The position numbers were made by a program, and so were the translations under genes. A stretch of DNA of 17,277 bases, taken from assembly GCA_044425575.1 (NCBI GenBank), contig JAWXVE010000048.1:1-17277 (forward strand). Direction: 5' to 3'. Origin of the DNA: JAWXVE01 sp044425575. Lineage in GTDB: Bacteria > Bacillota > Clostridia > Lachnospirales > Lachnospiraceae. Numbering within the stretch: the stretch's first letter is position 1; each line of letters starts with the position of its first letter. Of the stretch, positions 13,444 through 17,277 are shown one piece after another. A model generated the notes under the pieces. The model did not search any database. It saw only the letters and a list, made by a program, of their open reading frames with translations, and was not told the origin of the DNA.

Positions 13444-14778
13444 ATGAAAGAACGCAAGAATGAAGAAATTGCTATTACGCCATCTCATCTAACGAAAGAA
13501 CGTACGCAAATAGGTTTGGAAGATTTGCCTAATATTTACTTTGGACATACTAGATTAGCTCGGTCACCTATGATTACCATCCACCTTCACCACGCTGTTG
13601 TCGTGGAAGCCTTAGAATATGGCGTAGCAATGGCTATGAAGCGTTATTTACTATTAAATCTAAAAGTGATAAAAGGTGAGGATGATTACCAATTTGCATG
13701 GAATGAACAGAGTGTATTAGTAAAACACATGGCTTTTGGTGACCATAAGATTCACGGTGCCAATACCAACAAGTTCCCTTGGCTGGTGTCGTATTATGAG
13801 AATTATTTCGTATTTAGCTTTAGTCACGCCCTATTTGATGGGGTAGGTGCTTTTGAAGTTATTAAGACAATCTTATACTACTACGCACAGAAGCAAGGCG
13901 TGTCTATAGAAGATGTAGGAACGATTAAAACTGTGCAGGATGAGCTAGAGCAAGCTCTTATGAAAGAAATGCAACTCTCTCTAGAATCTTATCACGATAA
14001 AACAGTGACTCCTTTTCCAGAAAAAGCACTACAAGCTCCTAATCACATAGCACCAGATCACTTAATTGCAGATGAGGAACTGAGTACTTGTCATCGCATT
14101 ACCATAGATGTGGATACTCTTATACCTGCCATTAAACGATATGAGACTACACCGTTTGCTATTTTAGTGCCTGTATTTGCTCGTTCCATTCAACCTTTAT
14201 ATGATTGCGACAAGCCTGTTATTCAAACACAGACTGTTGTAAATTGTCGCCCTGTTGTACAATCGCGCACTTTACGAAATTGCATTGAATTAGCAGGAAT
14301 TGATTATAGTTCAGAGAAAATGGGTGAGATGTCCATTGCTTCTGTTGCTACGATTTTTCGTTCGATTTTAGATGTGAAGATGAATCCTGACAACCTAGTT
14401 GCCACTATGACAAAACATTACGAAGGTCTCTCTCCCCTCTGGAAACTTCCACTGGACGCAAGAGTTGACCTACTTGGTCAAAGTGTTGCTTCTAGAATGG
14501 ACTCTGCGTTTATCTTTAGCTATACAGGAAGAATTCAATTGCCACCAGAACTAGAAGCATTGGTGTCCAACTTCGAAATAGCGGTTGAAACTTCCATCTC
14601 TCCATTTTTAGTGGAGGCCATTGGCTACGAGAATAAATTAACTTTAGTGGTAACCAATCGCCTGAAAGATACTTCCTACCTTGACCGTGTTGTTACTGCC
14701 CTTGGAGAATTATCCATTAATTGCACGCTAGAGCATATTGGTCATTTACCAGATTGTATCTACAATCCAACGTCCTAA
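13444..14778 (+). CDS. HxxxDG acyltransferase-fold protein (condensation/alcohol acetyltransferase-like)
   Basis: The 444-residue protein has the catalytic motif SHALFDG (His128, Asp132, Gly133), the HxxxDG of the CoA-dependent acyltransferase superfamily. That superfamily includes peptide condensation domains, PapA-type and alcohol O-acetyltransferases. The two-domain length (about 440-450) also fits, as does the conserved VVNCRPVVQSRTLRNCIELAG segment in the C-terminal half. The first His of the HHxxxDG motif of condensation domains is Ser here. There is no signal peptide or carrier domain, so it should be a cytoplasmic, stand-alone enzyme; acyl donor and acceptor are unknown. The ATG at 13444 has GGAG seven bases upstream, while a longer frame starting with TTG at 13408 lacks a site. 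It is divergent from the GtrII-type gene and ends at a terminator. Confidence 0.75.
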   Translation: MKERKNEEIAITPSHLTKERTQIGLEDLPNIYFGHTRLARSPMITIHLHHAVVVEALEYGVAMAMKRYLLLNLKVIKGEDDYQFAWNEQSVLVKHMAFGDHKIHGANTNKFPWLVSYYENYFVFSFSHALFDGVGAFEVIKTILYYYAQKQGVSIEDVGTIKTVQDELEQALMKEMQLSLESYHDKTVTPFPEKALQAPNHIAPDHLIADEELSTCHRITIDVDTLIPAIKRYETTPFAILVPVFARSIQPLYDCDKPVIQTQTVVNCRPVVQSRTLRNCIELAGIDYSSEKMGEMSIASVATIFRSILDVKMNPDNLVATMTKHYEGLSPLWKLPLDARVDLLGQSVASRMDSAFIFSYTGRIQLPPELEALVSNFEIAVETSISPFLVEAIGYENKLTLVVTNRLKDTSYLDRVVTALGELSINCTLEHIGHLPDCIYNPTS

Positions 14779-14787
14779 TCGAATAAG

Positions 14788-14826
14788 ATGGAGATGGTAT
14801 TAAACTTGAATACCATCTCCATTTTC
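14788..14826 (+). terminator. Rho-independent terminator after the acyltransferase gene
   Basis: A 14-bp perfect stem (14788-14801 with 14809-14822; GGAGATGG/CCATCTCC core) has a 7-base loop and is followed by TTTTCT. It may also stop transcripts of the convergent NERD gene, although the minus-strand tail is poorer in T. Confidence 0.88.
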
Positions 14827-14876
14827 TATGATTTTACACATCGCTCTGGACCGCCTTCCATAACTGTTATTAACTT

Positions 14877-15890
14877 TTATATAGATTCTTCTTCCACAGC
14901 TTCTATGTATCTGCATTTAGGATAACTAGCACATCCCCAGAATACATTGCCTGCATTATCACCTCTCTTTGCCACACGTTGGACCATTTCGCTGCCACAT
15001 CTACCACATATTTTTCGAGGAATATTGAGCGAAATATTTCCTTCAACACTAACTACTTCATTTGCACTGCATAGTTCTTCTACAGTTGGTTCTAAAGCTT
15101 TCTCAACATCTGCCGTTACAGTAATCTCTTTTGCTGATGCTTCACATCCATGTTCAGGATTATCTACAAGTTTTCTATATTGTTCCATATAGTTTCTTGG
15201 GTTTTTCTTACCAGACTGTAAGTAAAAAGTAGCAATTGCTTTCATCTGTTTTTCACTTATTAATTCTTTCGAAGTGTTATGATTTTTCATAAATCGTACC
15301 AACTGGTCTACACTAATAATTTTATCCTTAATATCTTTGGGTGCACATTTAACATTAATTTTGCCAGTTGGATTTGCCATTACCACAATAGAGAGATATT
15401 TATTTTCAAAATTGTTCTCAAAGAAGTGTTGTGTAACTATATTCTTGCTAGCTTTTCTCACTTCTTTAATCACCTGTAAATGTCGTTCACATTGAGTAAT
15501 AGGCGAATATATCTTTCTTGTTTCTCTGCCTATCTTACGCATAAAATCTCCAGTGGATTCTACTACTACGTCACCATACATGTTTTTACATTCTATAATA
15601 TAATGTTTATCTCTCGTAATAATAAGAAAATCTATTTGTGCACTTAATCCTTCGTACTCTAGATATAAGTCTTGAAGAACCAACATGGGGATACCACTAT
15701 GCTTTAATTCGTATATGATGGCCTCTTCTCCCTTTAATCCATATTCTAGATTTCTAATCTCTTGCTCTAAGTTTTTGGTATGTTCACCACTTACTTTCCC
15801 AATAATCCGCTGTAGTTCACCAATATCTTCTTGCATGGTAGTTGTTTCATTCATAAACTGTGCATTTTTAATTTGGTCAAATAATCCCAT
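14877..15890 (-). CDS. NERD nuclease-related protein with topoisomerase-type zinc finger
   Basis: A 337-residue protein. A coiled-coil-like N-terminus (about 15-50) precedes a NERD domain (about 48-165). Its PD-(D/E)XK-like residues are visible as GLKGEEAI (Glu55/56), QIDFLI (Asp87) and IIECKN (Glu100, Lys102). The C-terminus carries a C4 zinc finger of the topoisomerase type: CGRC, then WGCASYPKC (Cys near 295, 298, 320, 326). NERD proteins are predicted DNA-processing nucleases and this two-domain architecture is recurrent in bacteria; substrates are unproven. The ATG at 15890 has GGAGGAGG nine bases upstream, and a TTG lies one codon earlier. No restriction-modification or other defence genes are adjacent. 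Confidence 0.88.
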   Translation of the reverse strand: MGLFDQIKNAQFMNETTTMQEDIGELQRIIGKVSGEHTKNLEQEIRNLEYGLKGEEAIIYELKHSGIPMLVLQDLYLEYEGLSAQIDFLIITRDKHYIIECKNMYGDVVVESTGDFMRKIGRETRKIYSPITQCERHLQVIKEVRKASKNIVTQHFFENNFENKYLSIVVMANPTGKINVKCAPKDIKDKIISVDQLVRFMKNHNTSKELISEKQMKAIATFYLQSGKKNPRNYMEQYRKLVDNPEHGCEASAKEITVTADVEKALEPTVEELCSANEVVSVEGNISLNIPRKICGRCGSEMVQRVAKRGDNAGNVFWGCASYPKCRYIEAVEEESI

Positions 15891-15951
15891 CAATTATTAC
15901 CTCCTCCACATATGGTATTTTATTATACTCTTCCTCGTAGACTGACACATT

Positions 15952-15960
15952 ATTATACCA
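15952..15960 (-). promoter_or_regulatory. Extended -10 promoter of the NERD gene
   Basis: On the minus strand TGGTATAAT is a perfect extended -10 (TGnTATAAT). A second TATAAT lies 30 bases downstream (15927-15922) within the same TATTATAC repeat unit. An 8-bp inverted repeat, CATGATTT/AAATCATG (15959-15966, 15979-15986), covers the upstream side. Confidence 0.6.
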
Positions 15961-15999
15961 TGATTTATAGAAATATGGAAATCATGATATCAAATAGTC

Positions 16000-16037
16000 A
16001 AAAAGACATTCTCTAGAATATTCTAAAGAATATCTTT
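16000..16037 (-). terminator. Terminator of the padR operon
   Basis: On the minus strand, 11-base arms (16037-16027 and 16012-16002) pair with one U-G wobble around a 14-base loop and are followed by a run of five T (16004-16000). The loop itself contains the palindrome AGAATATTCT. The stem is A/T-rich, so strength is uncertain. Confidence 0.6.
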
Positions 16038-16046
16038 TAATTGCCC

Positions 16047-16694
16047 TTATCTAAGGTAAAGTCCCGCCAACCTCATGTCTTCATCAAAGGTAATGCGATA
16101 AGTAACATTGGTGTTCTCATATACAACTGTCACTTCACACACTGCATAGTGATGTCCAAATTGTGTCATATCTGTCATGTAGATTGTTCCTACTGACACT
16201 TGCTCTCCCCAATTGGTTGCAATCTGATTCTTAGCATCTTCCACTACTTGGGAGGTCTCATCCCACTTCATCTGTTCTATAGAAATGCTTTGCAAGGCTT
16301 CATAATCTTTCTGGTCTAGTAGCTCAATAACTATGTTTAGGGTACTTTCTACTTCTTCTTGAACAAAATATTCACTTTCTTCTATGCTAGTCATTCTTGG
16401 AATCCATACCCATATAGCTGTAACCAGTATTATGATTACGGCCAGCAAGATACCCACTATTAGAAAGATGCGGTTCCTCTTATACGCCACCTTGTCAGTT
16501 TCCGATTGATTCTCGTTAAAATCATCTATCACTTCTTGAACTGATCCCATTTGTAATAATATACCCTCAATGGATTCACCAGAATTCTTACGTTCTGCTA
16601 TATCTGCCTCTAGTTGTTTGCGAATATCCTTCTTCCTAGTTCTAGTACTCTTAATCCCTCGTAATATGGCATTCACATATTGTTGCTCATTCAT
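16047..16694 (-). CDS. Membrane protein with HAAS-like N-terminus and DUF3887-like C-terminus
   Basis: The 215-residue, single-pass membrane protein has a cytoplasmic helical N-terminal region (about 1-65, HAAS/DUF1700-like, with DIRKQLEADIAERKNSGES and LQMGSVQEVIDDF). A transmembrane segment covers about 76-98, and an extracytoplasmic C-terminal domain covers about 105-215. That domain resembles DUF3887, an NTF2-like fold seen in secreted Firmicute proteins. HAAS-type proteins are regularly encoded beside PadR regulators, as here; the function is unknown. The start overlaps the padR stop by eight bases, with AGGAGG eight bases before the ATG, so the two are translationally coupled. A membrane sensor or envelope stress partner of PadR is inference. 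Confidence 0.8.
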   Translation of the reverse strand: MNEQQYVNAILRGIKSTRTRKKDIRKQLEADIAERKNSGESIEGILLQMGSVQEVIDDFNENQSETDKVAYKRNRIFLIVGILLAVIIILVTAIWVWIPRMTSIEESEYFVQEEVESTLNIVIELLDQKDYEALQSISIEQMKWDETSQVVEDAKNQIATNWGEQVSVGTIYMTDMTQFGHHYAVCEVTVVYENTNVTYRITFDEDMRLAGLYLR

Positions 16695-17034
16695 GTTCTT
16701 CCCCTCCTATCATCTCATTGACACAGTGTGAAATCTGATTCCACGACCGTTTGATCTCTCCAAGCACCTGCACTCCCTCCTTGGTGATCTCATAATATTT
16801 ACGGGGTACTTGTTTCCCTTCTCCCTCTTTCCAGTTACTTACTACAAGTAATTCATCTTCTAGACGGTATAAGACTGGATATAAAGTTCCATCTTTCAAC
16901 ACAATAATCTCTCCACTCTGTTCCTTTAGTTCTTGGATAATCTGATAACCGTATTTAGGACCTACTTGTAGAAGGTTTAGAACAAGCATATCTAGAATGC
17001 CCTTTTTCAATTGCCGCTGGTATTTATCGTTCAT
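16687..17034 (-). CDS. PadR-family transcriptional regulator
   Basis: A 115-residue winged-helix regulator. LKKGILDMLVLNLLQVGPKYGYQIIQEL (about 8-35), LKDGTLYPVLYRLEDELLV and GKQVPRKYYEITKEG are the PadR signature. The C-terminal helix for dimerisation is short, as in the small PadR subfamily that usually controls an adjacent membrane protein or transporter. The ATG at 17034 starts the conserved region, and GGGGAGG lies 13 bases upstream, a long spacing. A GTG at 17073 would add 13 residues but has no ribosome binding site. A 30-bp near-perfect palindrome just upstream suggests autorepression, as is common for the family. Confidence 0.93.
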   Translation of the reverse strand: MNDKYQRQLKKGILDMLVLNLLQVGPKYGYQIIQELKEQSGEIIVLKDGTLYPVLYRLEDELLVVSNWKEGEGKQVPRKYYEITKEGVQVLGEIKRSWNQISHCVNEMIGGEEHE

Positions 17035-17078
17035 GACTTTATCTAGTCCTCCCCGTGCTTGTGAATCCAACACTTTTA

Positions 17079-17108
17079 TTGGTTATGCAATGTACTTTGT
17101 ATAACCAA
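17079..17108. promoter_or_regulatory. 30-bp near-perfect palindrome at the padR promoter
   Basis: Outer arms TTGGTTAT (17079-17086) and ATAACCAA (17101-17108) are perfect, and 13 of 15 half-site positions are symmetric overall. A minus-strand -10 box TATACT (17113-17108) touches its upstream end, so a bound protein would cover the transcription start of padR. The PadR product is the natural candidate. Confidence 0.6.
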
Positions 17109-17202
17109 GTATATGGTATCACATTGGATTTCTATTTGCAATAGGAATTCTGATACTCTCAACTTCCTGAAATTTTGACACTAAATAAAAATAAAACCAA
17201 AT

Positions 17203-17246
17203 AAAGTCCAGTAAAATCAACAAATCTATTGATTTTTCTGGGCTTT
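17203..17246. repeat. Long imperfect inverted repeat overlapping a promoter
   Basis: 18-base arms (17203-17220 and 17229-17246) pair except for one T-T mismatch and one T-G wobble, around an 8-base loop. The right arm contains the -35 box of the rightward promoter. Read on the minus strand it is followed by a T-rich stretch (17202-17181), so it could instead terminate leftward transcripts entering the window. Confidence 0.6.
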
Positions 17247-17257
17247 TAGTGTATACT
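17229..17257 (+). promoter_or_regulatory. Rightward sigma-A promoter for a gene beyond the window
   Basis: TTGATT (17229-17234), 17 bases and TATACT (17252-17257) form a near-consensus promoter pointing out of the window. Start of transcription would be near 17264. Confidence 0.7.
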
Positions 17258-17265
17258 ATTCTTAG

Positions 17266-17277
17266 TGGGTATACCCA
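17266..17277. promoter_or_regulatory. Palindrome at the predicted transcription start, possibly cut by the window end
   Basis: TGGGTATACCCA is a perfect 12-base palindrome ending at the last base of the window, just downstream of the -10 box. It may be longer. The G/C runs around TATA recall operators of the CsoR/FrmR family, but the match is loose and unproven. Confidence 0.4.

Noticed and set aside
14788..14822. 14-bp dyad considered as an operator
   Set aside because: The T-run after the stem and the position just after a stop codon show a terminator.
1..17277. CRISPR array, tRNA, rRNA, IS element or toxin-antitoxin pair
   Set aside because: No regularly spaced repeats, RNA gene signatures, transposase genes or small paired frames were seen on either strand.

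Overview
The window looks like part of the chromosome of a low-GC, spore-forming, anaerobic Firmicute, most likely a clostridium of the Lachnospiraceae type. The reasons are the A/T-rich intergenic DNA, strong AGGAGG-type ribosome binding sites, sigma-A-type promoters, a SigK-like sporulation sigma factor, a Spo0A-type DNA-binding protein, a YerB/DUF3048 lipoprotein and a flavoprotein with a compact Fe-S cysteine motif. No rRNA, tRNA, insertion sequence, phage gene or CRISPR array was seen. Species placement is inference.

Left part (1-6495): surface-glycan genes mixed with regulators. A truncated family-2 glycosyltransferase lies at the left edge. Next is a 123-residue protein that is only the DNA-binding half of Spo0A, with no receiver domain, and with its own promoter, operator-like palindrome and terminator. 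A tight minus-strand operon gmd-fcl-manC follows, bounded by a promoter and a terminator. It makes GDP-mannose from mannose-1-phosphate and converts it to GDP-L-fucose. A divergent AraC-type regulator sits at its head. Then come a small membrane protein of the divergent PAP2/DUF212 family and, convergent with it, rmlD, the last step of dTDP-L-rhamnose synthesis, here without rmlABC.

Middle (6496-11548): a DUF3048 lipoprotein ends at a strong bidirectional terminator facing a minus-strand block. That block consists of a zinc-dependent phospholipase C-like protein overlapping a UMF1/Atg22-like MFS transporter, then a flavoprotein with an Isf-like cysteine motif, then a SigK-type sigma factor. 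A 41-bp perfect inverted repeat made of two nested palindromes lies directly upstream of the phospholipase gene. The sigK homologue starts at TTG, has no room for a pro-sequence, and is preceded by a sigma-E-like promoter.

Right part (11654-17277): a GtrII-type membrane glucosyltransferase and an HxxxDG acyltransferase-fold protein diverge from an intergenic region containing a perfect 16-bp palindrome. Then follow a NERD-nuclease/zinc-finger protein and a PadR regulator translationally coupled to a single-pass membrane protein (HAAS-like plus DUF3887-like), with a 30-bp near-perfect palindrome at the padR promoter. The last 75 bases hold a long imperfect hairpin overlapping a strong rightward promoter, and a palindrome cut by the window edge, all serving a gene outside the window.

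Most genes are ordinary for the group. The points most worth a second look are the receiver-less Spo0A with its structured promoter, the pro-less SigK, and several well-formed but unassigned operators.
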